DNA of 64,000 bases from NCBI GenBank assembly GCA_028869385.1, contig JAGWSR010000096.1, forward strand, positions 1-64,000, read 5' to 3'. The first letter of the stretch is position 1. Every line of letters begins with the position of its first letter. A model generated the notes under the pieces. That model had not been told where the DNA came from. It saw only the letters and a list, made by a program, of their open reading frames with translations, and ran no database searches. Below, piece after piece: positions 9,562-19,056 of the stretch. The position numbers and the translations under genes were made by a program. This DNA comes from a bacterium (GTDB lineage: Bacteria > Vulcanimicrobiota > Vulcanimicrobiia > Vulcanimicrobiales > Vulcanimicrobiaceae).

Positions 9562-10983
9562 ATGCACAGCGTCCATATCGGAATCGGTTCGAACCTCGGA
9601 GATCGTCAAGCGAACATCCTCGCCGCGCTGCAGCGCTTGCGCGCGCGCGTCGCGATTCGCGCGGTCTCGTCGTTTTACGAGAGCGCGCCGGCCGACGGCG
9701 CACGCGGCCCGGCGTTCTTGAACGTCGCCGCGAGCCTCGAGACCGACCTCGATGTGAACGCGCTCGATGCGATGCTGCACGATGTCGAGATCGCGGTCGG
9801 GCGCACGTCGAGCGCGCGCCTCGAGGCGCGCGTGATCGACATCGACGTGCTCGCCTACGACGGCCGCCCCACGCGTCCGCTCGCCGCGCGCCCCTACGAT
9901 GCGGTGCCCCTCGCCGAGATCGCACCGGAGTTCGCCGATGCCGCGCAGGGTGCGAACGGGGTGCGGCGCCTCGCCCGTAGCCTGCACTTTCAGGCGAATC
10001 GCCAAGAGGAATCACCAGACGTTCGTCTCTCGCTCAATCGCGTCGGCGTATCGAGCGTGCGCCGCATCGTGCAGTTGGAGATCGACGGCCGCCCGCGCGT
10101 CTTCAACGGCGAATTCACGATGGTCGCCGACCTCGCGCCCGATAAGGCAGGCGTGCATATGTCGCGTTTCTCGGAGATTCTCGAAGAGACGACGCTCGAC
10201 GTGCTCGCCGCAACGAAAGAACCGGCGCGCATCGAGCGGCTGGTCGAGTCGATCGCCCGCGAGATCGTGCGCAGTCAGCGCGCGATTCGTGCCGACGTGC
10301 GCCTGCGCGCCGATTTCGGCCTCGAACGGTGGACGCCGGTGAGCGGCAAGCGCGGCGAAGAGACCTACACGCTCGTCGGTATCGCGCACGCCGACGAGCG
10401 CGGCACCCGGCGCGTGGTCGGCGTTGAGGCGGAGGGGATGACCGCGTGTCCCTGCGCGCAGCAGATGGTGCGCGAGCACTCGATGCACGAACTGATGGAC
10501 GCGGGCTTCTCCGAAGCGGATGCGCGACGCGCGCTCGACGCGCTCCCCGGCGCGACCCACAACCAGCGCGGACGCGGCGCGATTCTTCTCGGCGTCGACG
10601 ACGCGCACGCGGATGCGGTGCGAGCCGAAGATCTCGTGGAGATCGTCGAGAGTTCGATGTCGAGCGAGACCTACGACCTGCTGAAGCGACCCGACGAGTT
10701 CTTCATCGTCAATAAGGCGCATCACAATCCGAAGTTCGTCGAAGACGTGGTCCGCGGCATCCTGGCGCGCTCGCTCGACATGTACGCCGACCTCCCCGAC
10801 CACACGTTCCTCTTCGCGAGCCAGGTCAACTACGAATCCATTCACAAGCACGACGCCTTCGCCGAGGCCTTCGGCACGTTCGGCGAGTTCCGCGAGGAGC
10901 TGCGCAGCGCGCGATACGTGACCGTGAAGACCGATCTCGCAGGGTGGCTCGGCACGCGGCCGTCGCCCGTCCTCGTGCCGTAA
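9562..10983 (+). CDS. folK-folE2: Fusion of HPPK (FolK) and GTP cyclohydrolase IB (FolE2)
   Basis: One uninterrupted 473-residue reading frame. Residues 1 to about 145 are 6-hydroxymethyl-7,8-dihydropterin pyrophosphokinase (HIGIGSNLGDR, FLNVAASLETDLD, RVIDIDVLAYDG, PLAEIAPEF). Residues ~150-473 are type IB GTP cyclohydrolase (VRLSLNRVGVS, GVHMSRFSEILEE, the metal-binding GMTACPCAQQMVRE, THNQRGRG). FolE2 opens pterin synthesis from GTP and FolK activates the later pterin, so the fusion joins non-adjacent steps; the aldolase FolB and FolP are not seen. The HPPK loop that normally carries Pro-His before the conserved Arg is shortened. No ATG, GTG or TTG near the join suggests a separate FolE2 start. 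Confidence 0.9.
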   Translation: MHSVHIGIGSNLGDRQANILAALQRLRARVAIRAVSSFYESAPADGARGPAFLNVAASLETDLDVNALDAMLHDVEIAVGRTSSARLEARVIDIDVLAYDGRPTRPLAARPYDAVPLAEIAPEFADAAQGANGVRRLARSLHFQANRQEESPDVRLSLNRVGVSSVRRIVQLEIDGRPRVFNGEFTMVADLAPDKAGVHMSRFSEILEETTLDVLAATKEPARIERLVESIAREIVRSQRAIRADVRLRADFGLERWTPVSGKRGEETYTLVGIAHADERGTRRVVGVEAEGMTACPCAQQMVREHSMHELMDAGFSEADARRALDALPGATHNQRGRGAILLGVDDAHADAVRAEDLVEIVESSMSSETYDLLKRPDEFFIVNKAHHNPKFVEDVVRGILARSLDMYADLPDHTFLFASQVNYESIHKHDAFAEAFGTFGEFREELRSARYVTVKTDLAGWLGTRPSPVLVP

Positions 10984-11035
10984 GTCCCAGCGTCGGGTAC
11001 AGGTCGTCGCCGCGACGCGGCGCGAATGCTCCCGC

Positions 11036-13555
11036 ATGCATGTCGTCCGTCTTGCGTGGTGTGTCGCGGCGTCTCTTGCGTTACTCGCGCTCGCCCCGAA
11101 ATCGTCCGAACCGCCGCCGTCGCTCGGCACCAACGTCATTCCTCGCGCCTACGATCTCACCCTGAACCTCGGCGCCTCGACGAGCGCGCGAACGTTCGGT
11201 GCGCGGGACGTCGAGGGCGACGAGACGATCGTCGTCACGCTGCACCGCCCGTCGCGCGCGATCGCGCTCAACGCCATCGGCATCGCGATCGAGCGTGCGA
11301 GCATCGACGATGTGCCCCTCGCCGTGCAGAGCTATCCCGCCGCGCAGCAGGTCGCGCTGCGCGGCTCCGCGCCGATTCGCGCGGGTCGACACGTGGTGCG
11401 GATCGTGTTTCGCACCCGTACGCGTACCGATGAGCCGGGACTCTGGTCGAACAGCACCGACGCGAAGGCTCCGGCGTTCGTATCGCTCTTCGAAGGTGCC
11501 GCGGCGCGCACGCTCTTCCCGAGCTTCGACGAACCGCAGTTTCGCGCACCGATACGGCTGCGCGTCGTCGCGCCCGCCACGTGGCGCGCGATCTCCAACA
11601 TGCCGCCGGCCTCGGTACGGACGCTCCCAGACGGCACGGCGGTTACCACGTTTCGCACGACGCCGCCGATCCCGACCTACCTGTTGACGCTCGATGCCGG
11701 CGTGTTCTCTCGCGTGCGCGGAAGCGCCGACGGGGTTCCCGTCACCGTGTACGCGAGACCCGGTGCGCTCCCGCTCGCTCGTCGCGTACTCGCGACCGCG
11801 ACGGCATCGCTCGATTTCTTCGCGCGCGATTACGGCGTGCGCTATCCTCTCCCGAAGCTCGACGTCGTCATCACGAGCGGCATTCTCGTCGACTCGGAGC
11901 AGGGGTACGGGGTCGTGAATATCTTCACCGAGTCGGTGCTCGACGGGAAGACGCGCAGCGGCATCCTCGGCGAGCAAGACGCGTTCACGTACGTCGCGCA
12001 GCCGATCGCCCTGCAGTGGTTCGGCGGGCTCGTCACGCAACGAAACTGGGGCGATTCATGGCTCGTGTATGGTCTCACCGATTGGGAGATGGCGCGCGCG
12101 CAGCACGCCTTGCGTCCCGCGCTGGACGTACTGCCCGACGACCGCGGGTGGCGCTTCCAGGCAGCGCGCGTGGTTCCGCTGCGCGCGCACGTCGTCGACG
12201 ATCGCGATCCGGCCGCGCTGCGGATGATCGCAAGCAGTGAAACCGCCCCGCTCTGGTCGCAAGTGACCGCGATGTGGGCGGCCTTCGTTGGCGACGACGC
12301 GATGCGTGCGGCCAATCGGCGCTTTCTCTCGAATCATCGCAACGAGGCCGCGAGCGTCGCGGCGTATTGGCACGCGTTCGGTGTTCCGCAAGCGGTTTCG
12401 TACGAACGAGCCTGGTTCGATGGCCGCACGCTCCCGATTCTCGATGCGTCGCTCGCGTGCGTGGAGCACCGCTCGATCGTTCGTGTCGCGCAGCAGCCGT
12501 TCGACGTGCATGCCTCGGAGCGGGCGCCGACGACGTGGCCGGTGCCGTTGACGCTCACGGTGAACGGGCGGACGCGTGCCGAGTTGCTGACGACGCCCAC
12601 GGCGACCTACGCGCTCGGCGCATGCGGGCAGCGCGTCGTCTTGAACGCCGGTTTGCGCCCGCCGTACTTCACGCGCGACCATGGGATCGCGCTGGGAGCC
12701 GGCGCTACCGATCGCTTGCGCGAGCTCGAAGACACGCAGCTGCTCTACGACGCGGGCAACGTGGGCCTTCCGGCCTTGATTCGTGCCGCGACGGCCTACG
12801 TGCCGTCCGGCGATTTCTTCCACGTGCGCGCCTCGCTCTGGGACCTGCGCGATGCCGCGGCCGCGCTGCGCGATTCGGCGGACCAGGAGCGCTTCGAACG
12901 AGCCGTCGCGCCGCTCGGCCGCGAACTCGCGGAAGCCGTTCGCCGTCCGATGTCACCCTTCGAACAGAATTCCGCGGAGGCGGCCTACGAGTTTTTATCG
13001 TGGGTCGGCGATCATCCGGGCGCCGATCGTGCGCGTTCCTGGCTCTTGGCGCATCTCGACGGTGGTTTCACCATGACGGGATGGGGCAGAGCCGAGCTCG
13101 CCGCGCAGATCGCGAACGCGCCGGATGTGGCGCGCGCGTTGCCGCTCCCGGTACAACAATACGGCGGCGTGGAATCGATCCGCCGTCTCTATCTCGGGTC
13201 GCTGCCCTCGTTCGCGCTCGCGCGCCCGGTGATCGACTCCGCGCGCGGCGCCGACCGACTGGAAGTCGTGGCGTCGATCGGTGCGCGCGACCCACGCGAC
13301 GGCGCAGTCTATCTCGACGCGCATCTGGGCGAACTGCTCGCGCCGCTGCCGCCCACGCAGCAGTGTTGGGCGCTGCGCGACGCAATCGTCGACGGTCCCT
13401 TCGCCGCGCGCTCCGTGTCGGCGTGGAGCCGCGTGTTCGCTCGCGTTCCCACGTGCGACGCACGCACGCGTCGCGCGGCGCTTGCCGATATCGCCGCAAA
13501 ATGGATGCTGCGCGAGCATCTGGAACGACAATTGCATGGCGCAGATACTCGGTAA
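11036..13555 (+). CDS. Exported M1-aminopeptidase-like protein lacking zinc ligands (pseudoenzyme)
   Basis: 839 residues with a signal segment (residues 1-20) and an M1-type N-domain: RTLFPSFDEPQFRAP at 158-172 matches the family's FPCFDEP signature. The GAMEN site is replaced by SEQGYGVVN (287-295). The HExxHQWFG zinc motif reads QPIALQWFG (322-330), losing both His ligands and the catalytic Glu. The distal NEG glutamate is Tyr345 in WLVYGL. Flanking W-F-G and W-G-D-S-W residues are kept. The fold appears retained and peptidase activity lost, so a binding or scaffold role is likely. It overlaps the next gene by 20 bases. Confidence 0.8.
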   Translation: MHVVRLAWCVAASLALLALAPKSSEPPPSLGTNVIPRAYDLTLNLGASTSARTFGARDVEGDETIVVTLHRPSRAIALNAIGIAIERASIDDVPLAVQSYPAAQQVALRGSAPIRAGRHVVRIVFRTRTRTDEPGLWSNSTDAKAPAFVSLFEGAAARTLFPSFDEPQFRAPIRLRVVAPATWRAISNMPPASVRTLPDGTAVTTFRTTPPIPTYLLTLDAGVFSRVRGSADGVPVTVYARPGALPLARRVLATATASLDFFARDYGVRYPLPKLDVVITSGILVDSEQGYGVVNIFTESVLDGKTRSGILGEQDAFTYVAQPIALQWFGGLVTQRNWGDSWLVYGLTDWEMARAQHALRPALDVLPDDRGWRFQAARVVPLRAHVVDDRDPAALRMIASSETAPLWSQVTAMWAAFVGDDAMRAANRRFLSNHRNEAASVAAYWHAFGVPQAVSYERAWFDGRTLPILDASLACVEHRSIVRVAQQPFDVHASERAPTTWPVPLTLTVNGRTRAELLTTPTATYALGACGQRVVLNAGLRPPYFTRDHGIALGAGATDRLRELEDTQLLYDAGNVGLPALIRAATAYVPSGDFFHVRASLWDLRDAAAALRDSADQERFERAVAPLGRELAEAVRRPMSPFEQNSAEAAYEFLSWVGDHPGADRARSWLLAHLDGGFTMTGWGRAELAAQIANAPDVARALPLPVQQYGGVESIRRLYLGSLPSFALARPVIDSARGADRLEVVASIGARDPRDGAVYLDAHLGELLAPLPPTQQCWALRDAIVDGPFAARSVSAWSRVFARVPTCDARTRRAALADIAAKWMLREHLERQLHGADTR

Positions 13556-14540
13556 GCAGTTCGAGCGGGAGATTCGCGAGCAGCCCGAGGTGTGGGAGCG
13601 CGTCGCGCGCGGGAGCGTCGCGGCCGCGCTCGCCGAGCGACTCGTCGGCGAGATCGTGCTCGTGGGGAGCGGCAGCTCGCTCTTTGCGGCGCAACTCGGC
13701 GCACAAGCTTTGCGCCGCCGGGGCATCACCGCGCACGCGCTCGCCGCAAGCGAGGCACTGCGCGACCATCGCGCCTATGTCGGTCGCACGGTCGTCGCGC
13801 TCTCGCAGAGCGGTGCCTCGACCGATCTGCTCCGCGCACTCGACGTGCTCGCTCCCGCGCACGCAATCGCGCTGACCAACACCGTCGCATCGCCGCTCGG
13901 CGAACGCGCGGAGACGACGCTCGACGTCGGTGCGGGGCCCGAGCGTGCGATTCCGGCGACCAAGAGCGTCACCGCGACGATCGCGATCTTGCTCGCCGCG
14001 GCCTCGCATCTCGGCGGAGAGCATCCGCGGACGGTCGAGGATCTGCTCGCCACGGCGGCGTGCGTGCGTGCGTGGCTCGCGCGCGAGCGGCACGACGAGA
14101 TGCTCGGCGCGGCCAACGCCATCGCCGCGCGGCACGACGTCGTCTTTCTCGGCACCGCCTACGGCGCGCCCATCGCGCGCGAAGCCGCGCTGAAATTCAA
14201 GGAAGCAACGTACCTGCACGCCGAGGGATTCGAAGCGGGCGAGTTTCGCCACGGCAGCGCCGCGATGGTGGACGCGACGACCGCGCTCGTCGGCATCGTG
14301 GATGCCGATGCGATGGATGTCGTCGGTCGGCCGCTGCGCGAACTCGAAGCGACGGGCGCGCTGCGCTTTGCGATCGGCGGCGTCGCTCCCGAGCGCGTCG
14401 CGCGCCTCGGGCCCGAGGTCGGTGAGGCCTACGACACGCTCGGCTGGCTCGTGACGATTCATTTGCTCGCGCTCTACGTCGCGCGCGCGCGCGGCATCGA
14501 GAGCGATGCGCCGCGCGGTTTGACGAAAGCCTTGCTTTGA
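13536..14540 (+). CDS. Double-SIS sugar-phosphate enzyme (GlmS isomerase-domain / NagB-II-like)
   Basis: 334 residues with two SIS domains. The first carries VLVGSGSSLFAAQ and ALSQSGASTDLL; the second carries FLGTAYGAPIAREAALKFKE and the GlmS-type GFEAGEFRHG; DAPRGLTKALL resembles the GlmS C-terminal 'PRNLAKSVT' loop. There is no glutaminase domain, so it is more likely an amino-sugar-6-phosphate deaminase or isomerase than a full GlmS. It starts inside the last 20 bases of the M1-like gene and is coupled to a permease, suggesting uptake and use of an amino sugar or its product (inference). Confidence 0.82.
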   Translation: MAQILGKQFEREIREQPEVWERVARGSVAAALAERLVGEIVLVGSGSSLFAAQLGAQALRRRGITAHALAASEALRDHRAYVGRTVVALSQSGASTDLLRALDVLAPAHAIALTNTVASPLGERAETTLDVGAGPERAIPATKSVTATIAILLAAASHLGGEHPRTVEDLLATAACVRAWLARERHDEMLGAANAIAARHDVVFLGTAYGAPIAREAALKFKEATYLHAEGFEAGEFRHGSAAMVDATTALVGIVDADAMDVVGRPLRELEATGALRFAIGGVAPERVARLGPEVGEAYDTLGWLVTIHLLALYVARARGIESDAPRGLTKALL

Positions 14541-15898
14541 CCGCATCGCCGTTGATCCGCGGCGTCGGCACGCGCGCCGCCGTGGCGATCAACGTGATGT
14601 CGATGATCGGGATCGGGCCGCTGATCACGATCCCGCTCGTCCTCGGCTCCCTGCACGGTCCGCTCTCGCTCGTCGGCTGGCTGCTCGGCGCGCTGCTCGC
14701 GCTTTGCGACGGTCTCGTGTGGGCCGAACTCGGCTCGCGCTATCCGGGCTCGGGCGGCACGTACGGCTTTCTGCTGCGTGCCTTCGGCGAGCATCCGGTC
14801 GCGCGCGCGCTCGCGTTTCTCTTCGTTTGGCAGACGATCATCGTGGTTCCGCTGACGCAAGCCACCGGGTATATCGGCTTTGCAAACTACGCGGGCTATC
14901 TCGTGCCGTGGATATCGACGCACGCGTTCGGCGTGCAGGCGGTCGCGCTCGGCGCGGGTCTCGTCACGCTGCTCGCGCTCTATCGCCGCATCACGACCGT
15001 CTCGAAGGTCGGTCTCGTGCTCGGCGCGATTGCGATTCTGACGCTGCTCTGCGTGATCGTGGCGTCGTACGCGCACTTCTCGCCGCACCTCGCCTTCGCG
15101 ATGGACGCGCACGATTCGGTCTGGATCGGCCTGCGCGCCGGGCTCGGCCAAGCGCTCGTCATCGCGATGTACGACTACATCGGCTACGGTCAAGCCGCGT
15201 CGCTCGGCGACGAGGTGATCGCGCCCGCGCGAACGCTGCCGCGCGCGATCGTCGCGGCGATCGCGATCGTAGCGGTGCTCTACGTTTCGATGCAACTCGG
15301 CGTGCTCGGCGCGGTCGATTGGCATGCGTTCGTTCCGCTCGCCGATGGCACGCTTCCGCCGCTCGGTCAGCATCTGGCTTCCGCGGTGGTCGAACGCGCC
15401 TTCGGCTTCGGCGCGGCGAGCGCCGTGACGCTGCTCATCTTGGTCACCGCCTTCGCCTCGACGTACGCAAACTTGCTCGGCGCATCGCGCATTCCGTACG
15501 CCGCCGCCGTGGACGGGAATTTTCTCAAACCCTTCGCGCACGTCCATCCGCGCGAGCGCTTTCCCGACGTCGCGCTCCTCGTCATGGGTGTCCTCGCTCT
15601 CGCGGCGTGCCTCTTTCGCCTCGATCAGGTGATCAACGCGCTCACCGCCGCGGGCGTATTGATCCAGTCGGTCGCGCAGATCGGCGCACTCTTCGCGATG
15701 CGCGCGCGCGGCGAGCGTGCGCCGTATCGGATGTGGCTCTTTCCGCTCCCGGCGCTCGTCGCGCTCGCGGGGTGGGCGTACATCTTCGTGAGTTCGGGCG
15801 CGCCGGCGATGCTCTTCGGTGTCGCGACGCTCGCGCTCGGCGGTGCGGTCTATGCGGTGGCGTTCGTCTGGCGGCCCGGCCGCGTGCGCTCGTCCTGA
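14537..15898 (+). CDS. APC-superfamily amino acid permease
   Basis: 453 residues, about 12 transmembrane helices. The first helix reads VMSMIGIGPLITIPLV, the unwound substrate-binding TM1 typical of APC transporters, and ELGSRYPGSGGTYGFLLRAF is the family's TM2-3 signature. A TTG start overlaps the stop of the SIS gene (TTGA), implying translational coupling. The substrate is not readable. The last 49 bases overlap the 3' end of the M48 gene on the other strand. Confidence 0.88.
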   Translation: MTASPLIRGVGTRAAVAINVMSMIGIGPLITIPLVLGSLHGPLSLVGWLLGALLALCDGLVWAELGSRYPGSGGTYGFLLRAFGEHPVARALAFLFVWQTIIVVPLTQATGYIGFANYAGYLVPWISTHAFGVQAVALGAGLVTLLALYRRITTVSKVGLVLGAIAILTLLCVIVASYAHFSPHLAFAMDAHDSVWIGLRAGLGQALVIAMYDYIGYGQAASLGDEVIAPARTLPRAIVAAIAIVAVLYVSMQLGVLGAVDWHAFVPLADGTLPPLGQHLASAVVERAFGFGAASAVTLLILVTAFASTYANLLGASRIPYAAAVDGNFLKPFAHVHPRERFPDVALLVMGVLALAACLFRLDQVINALTAAGVLIQSVAQIGALFAMRARGERAPYRMWLFPLPALVALAGWAYIFVSSGAPAMLFGVATLALGGAVYAVAFVWRPGRVRSS

Positions 15899-17055
15899 CG
15901 CAGCGCGCGAATGCGCCGACCGAGGCTCGGGTGCGAAGCGAAGATGAGTTCGTACCAGCGCGGCACGTCGTCCTCGGCAAGATTCCGTTCGCGTAAGCGC
16001 TCGAAGGCACGGACCCCCGCACCGGGATCGTCGGTCGCCGCGAGCGCGAAGCGGTCGGCGGTCCACTCGCGCGAGCGCGAGTATGCGGCGAGCGCGGGAC
16101 GCAGGAGCGCGAAGGCGACGCCGATGCGCGCGGAGATGCGCGCGAGCGCGTGTTCGGCTCCGAGATCGCGATCGGCACGCGCGCTCGCGGCGGCGAGCGC
16201 GGCGATGCTCGCGAGCTCGGCCGCGCCGATCATGCGCCAGGTGTCGCGCTCGACGTAATGCCCGAGTTCGTGAGCGACGACGAAAAGGATCTCGTCGTCG
16301 GGAAAGTGCTCGAGCAAGGTATCGCCGAGCACGATGCGATGCGTGGTGCCGATCCCCGCCACGAAGGCGTTCGCCTTGTTCGTCTGGCGACTCATGTCCA
16401 TACGCAGAATCTCCGCGTCGCCGACACCGTAGCGAGCGGCTAGGGTGCGGATCTTTCCTTCGAGCGGTCCGCGCAGCGGCTCGAAGCGATTGAAGAGCGG
16501 TAGGACGTAGAGCGGAACGACGATCTGCGCGAGCGCGTAGAGCGGCAACAGCCCGGCCGCGGCGGCGTAGGGCCACGCGCGCGGAAAGCGTCGCACCGCC
16601 GCACCGCCGAGCGCACCGAGTACGGCTGCGACGCCCGTGCCGAGGAGCGACGCTTTGACGTAATCGGAGGCCCACGCGCGCGCGCTTTGCTCGCTCTGCG
16701 CGAAGCGCCTTTCGAGGTCGTACCCTTCGGCGAAGGCGATGCCGCCGTCGAGCAGGCTCGTGCCGAGCGTCGCGACCGCGGCGAGCAGCGCGGGACGCAA
16801 CCACGCCGGCAGCGGTGCGAGCGCGCGCTGCAGGCGCGGCGCGAAGGGACCGTAGGCGAACGCGAGGGTCGCGCTCGTCTCGCGCAGCAACGCGGCGAGC
16901 GCGAGCGCGCGTCGGGTGCGCCCGTATCGCACGGGATTGGGCGGCAACGGCGGGCGCGGGGTTCGAAGCGTGCGCGCGGTTTCGTACCAACGCCACGCGG
17001 CGTACCCGGCGCTCGCGCCCGCCGCGGCGCCGAGCAAGAATCGGTTGAGCTTCAT
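15850..17055 (-). CDS. M48-family (CAAX prenyl protease 1-type) metallopeptidase
   Basis: 401 residues with several N-terminal and central membrane segments. The zinc site HELGH (in FVVAHELGHYVERDT) and the downstream third-ligand motif SREWTADRFAL are intact, and FNRFEPL precedes them as in Ste24/CAAX-protease-type M48 proteins. Likely a membrane-bound protease for quality control or maturation; no substrate is evident. The ATG at 17055 is 14 bases from the divergent amidohydrolase start. The C-terminus overlaps the APC permease gene by 49 bases. Confidence 0.87.
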   Translation of the reverse strand: MKLNRFLLGAAAGASAGYAAWRWYETARTLRTPRPPLPPNPVRYGRTRRALALAALLRETSATLAFAYGPFAPRLQRALAPLPAWLRPALLAAVATLGTSLLDGGIAFAEGYDLERRFAQSEQSARAWASDYVKASLLGTGVAAVLGALGGAAVRRFPRAWPYAAAAGLLPLYALAQIVVPLYVLPLFNRFEPLRGPLEGKIRTLAARYGVGDAEILRMDMSRQTNKANAFVAGIGTTHRIVLGDTLLEHFPDDEILFVVAHELGHYVERDTWRMIGAAELASIAALAAASARADRDLGAEHALARISARIGVAFALLRPALAAYSRSREWTADRFALAATDDPGAGVRAFERLRERNLAEDDVPRWYELIFASHPSLGRRIRALRQDERTRPGRQTNATA

Positions 17056-17069
17056 CGGAAGAACGTCGG

Positions 17070-18557
17070 GTGATCCTCTTCGAAAACGTGCGTGCGTATC
17101 GGTACGATGCCGCCTCCCGACGCTTCGTCGCCCATCGCTCGGTGCTCGTGGACGGCGAATCCATCGTGGCGCTCGACACCGAGCCGACCGGCGTCGGCGT
17201 CGATCGCATTGACGGTGACGGCGCGACGCTCGTTCCCGCATTCGCCGACTGCCACGTGCATCTTGCCGAAGCCGGATACTATGCGGGCCCGCGCTCGCTC
17301 GCGGCGGTACGTTCGTATGCGGAGTTCGATGCGGCCGTCGCGCGCGCGCCGCGCGACGGCGACATGCTCTATGCGGGCGGCTACGACGACGCGCTCTGGC
17401 ACGATGCGGCTCGCGCCGACGCGCGGCCGCTCGAACGCCATCACGCCGATACCTACGCGCTGCTCGTGCGGGTCGATAGTCACTCGTGTATCGTCAACCG
17501 CAAAACCCTCGCGTGGCTCGACCTGCCGCCGGAGACGCCGGGTATCGAACGCGACGACGCGGGCGAACCCACGGGTCGTCTCGCGCTCGAGGCGAATTGG
17601 AGCGCGCAGGCACGCTTCATCGCGCGCATTCCGAACGAGATGCGGCGGGCGAGCGAGCGGCGCGGTGCCGATCTCGCGCGCGAGCGCGGCATCGCGCACG
17701 TCCACGCGCAACTGCTCGGGCGCGACCGCGACGGGTACGCCGCCGATCTCGAGGCGTTGCGCGCGCTGCCGATCGCGGTGCATCCGAAGATCTGCGAGCC
17801 GGACGCCGCGCTCGCGGAATGGTTCGGTCTACCCTACATCGGCGGCGACGTGTTTTTGGACGGATCCATCGGCAGTTGCACGGCGGCGCTCTCGCAGCCG
17901 TATCGGGGCGGGCGCGGTGCGGGGAACCTGCGCTTTAGCGATGACGAATTGCTTGCCTACTTTGCCGGTGCCGAGGCGCGCGGCATCGCGGCCGGCGTGC
18001 ACGCGATCGGCGATGCCGCGATCGAGCAGTGCGTGCGGACGTGGGAGCGCGTGCTCGGCGGCAAGCCGTCGCCGCGCGGCGCGCGCCACTTCATCGAGCA
18101 TTTCGAGATGCCGGACGACGCGCACGTCGAGGCGTGCGCGACGATGGGCATCACGCTCTCGATGCAGCCGCAATTTCACGCGACCTGGGGCGCCGAGGGC
18201 GGTATGTACGAAGAGCGACTCGGAACGCAGCGGCGGAGCCGCATGAATCCGCTGCGGGCGCTCGTGGCGCGAGGCGCACACGTGTGCGGCGGCTCCGACG
18301 CTCCGGTCTGCGCGCTCGATGCGCTTGCGGGCATGCACGCGGCCTGCGCGCAGCAAGAGCCGCACGCGTGTCTCGACCCGCACGAAGCGCTCGCACTCTA
18401 CACGGTCAACGCGGCACGCTTCGGATACGCCGAGGAGCGTACGGGCAACATCGCGCCCGGCTTACGCGCCGATCTCGTGCTCTTGGATCGCGATCCGCTC
18501 GAGGACGGTGCGTTCGCGCGGGCGCGCGTGCTGCGTATGGTGATTGCCGGGGTCTAG
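17070..18557 (+). CDS. YtcJ-like metal-dependent amidohydrolase
   Basis: 495 residues of the amidohydrolase superfamily. Metal-site motifs are DCHVHL (N-terminal HxH), HPKI, GVHAIGDAAI and CGGSDAPV with the catalytic Asp; NIAPGLRADLVLLDRDPL is the usual C-terminal beta-sandwich segment. YtcJ relatives hydrolyse amides or formamides, but the substrate here is unknown. Starts with GTG, 14 bases from the divergent M48 gene. The stop overlaps the convergent exported-protein gene by 4 bases. Confidence 0.85.
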   Translation: MILFENVRAYRYDAASRRFVAHRSVLVDGESIVALDTEPTGVGVDRIDGDGATLVPAFADCHVHLAEAGYYAGPRSLAAVRSYAEFDAAVARAPRDGDMLYAGGYDDALWHDAARADARPLERHHADTYALLVRVDSHSCIVNRKTLAWLDLPPETPGIERDDAGEPTGRLALEANWSAQARFIARIPNEMRRASERRGADLARERGIAHVHAQLLGRDRDGYAADLEALRALPIAVHPKICEPDAALAEWFGLPYIGGDVFLDGSIGSCTAALSQPYRGGRGAGNLRFSDDELLAYFAGAEARGIAAGVHAIGDAAIEQCVRTWERVLGGKPSPRGARHFIEHFEMPDDAHVEACATMGITLSMQPQFHATWGAEGGMYEERLGTQRRSRMNPLRALVARGAHVCGGSDAPVCALDALAGMHAACAQQEPHACLDPHEALALYTVNAARFGYAEERTGNIAPGLRADLVLLDRDPLEDGAFARARVLRMVIAGV

Positions 18558-19012
18558 TGCGCGGCTTTGACGGCGGCTAGATCCTTTTCGAGGATCGGCA
18601 GCGCTTCGGCCGCGTAGGCACGCAGTTGCCCGGCGCCGCCGGCACTCGATTCCTGTTTGAAGAGGCCGACGAGCTGGCCGAGCGACCGTTCTTGATTCGC
18701 GACGAACGCCGATGCGTCGCCGTTGCCCTTGGGCATCGTCGTGTCGACGTTGATGTTGTAGTAGCCCGAGATGGTCGCGAGTTGGTCGCCGATGGTCAGT
18801 TCGTCTTTTTGCAATTCCGCGGCGAGCTGCTTGACGCTGCCGGTCGCGTTCGGCTGCACGGCCTCGGCGTCGGCGATGCTCTGGAGCAGCGGCTTCATCG
18901 CGGTCGTGCTGAAGTGGGAGTCGGCCGGATTGGCGACGCCCAGGAGGGCGATGCCGAGCGTGCCGACGAGGGCGACGGCCGGCAGCGAGCGGAGAAGATT
19001 CGTGTTACGCAT
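18554..19012 (-). CDS. Exported DUF4142-like protein
   Basis: 152 residues with an N-terminal signal segment (LLRSLPAVALVGTLGIALLG). The mature part is predicted helical, with KQLAAELQKDELTIGDQL and a C-terminal AYAAEALPILEKDLAAVK that resembles the DUF4142 helical bundle, although it is shorter and divergent. There are no cysteines and no catalytic motif. It has its own candidate promoter at 19057-19085. Confidence 0.55.
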   Translation of the reverse strand: MRNTNLLRSLPAVALVGTLGIALLGVANPADSHFSTTAMKPLLQSIADAEAVQPNATGSVKQLAAELQKDELTIGDQLATISGYYNINVDTTMPKGNGDASAFVANQERSLGQLVGLFKQESSAGGAGQLRAYAAEALPILEKDLAAVKAAH

Positions 19013-19056
19013 GCTCGTAGCGTGAGCCCGGCGCGTGGGTCGGCCGTGCGACTAAT

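Noticed and set aside
11036-13555. Functional M1 aminopeptidase
   Set aside because: Both His ligands, the catalytic Glu and the distal Glu are replaced.
14474-17209. A 911-codon minus-strand open frame across the SIS and APC genes
   Set aside because: Only the genes on other frames show family motifs; the translation is Arg/Asp/His-rich, typical of antisense frames in GC-rich DNA.
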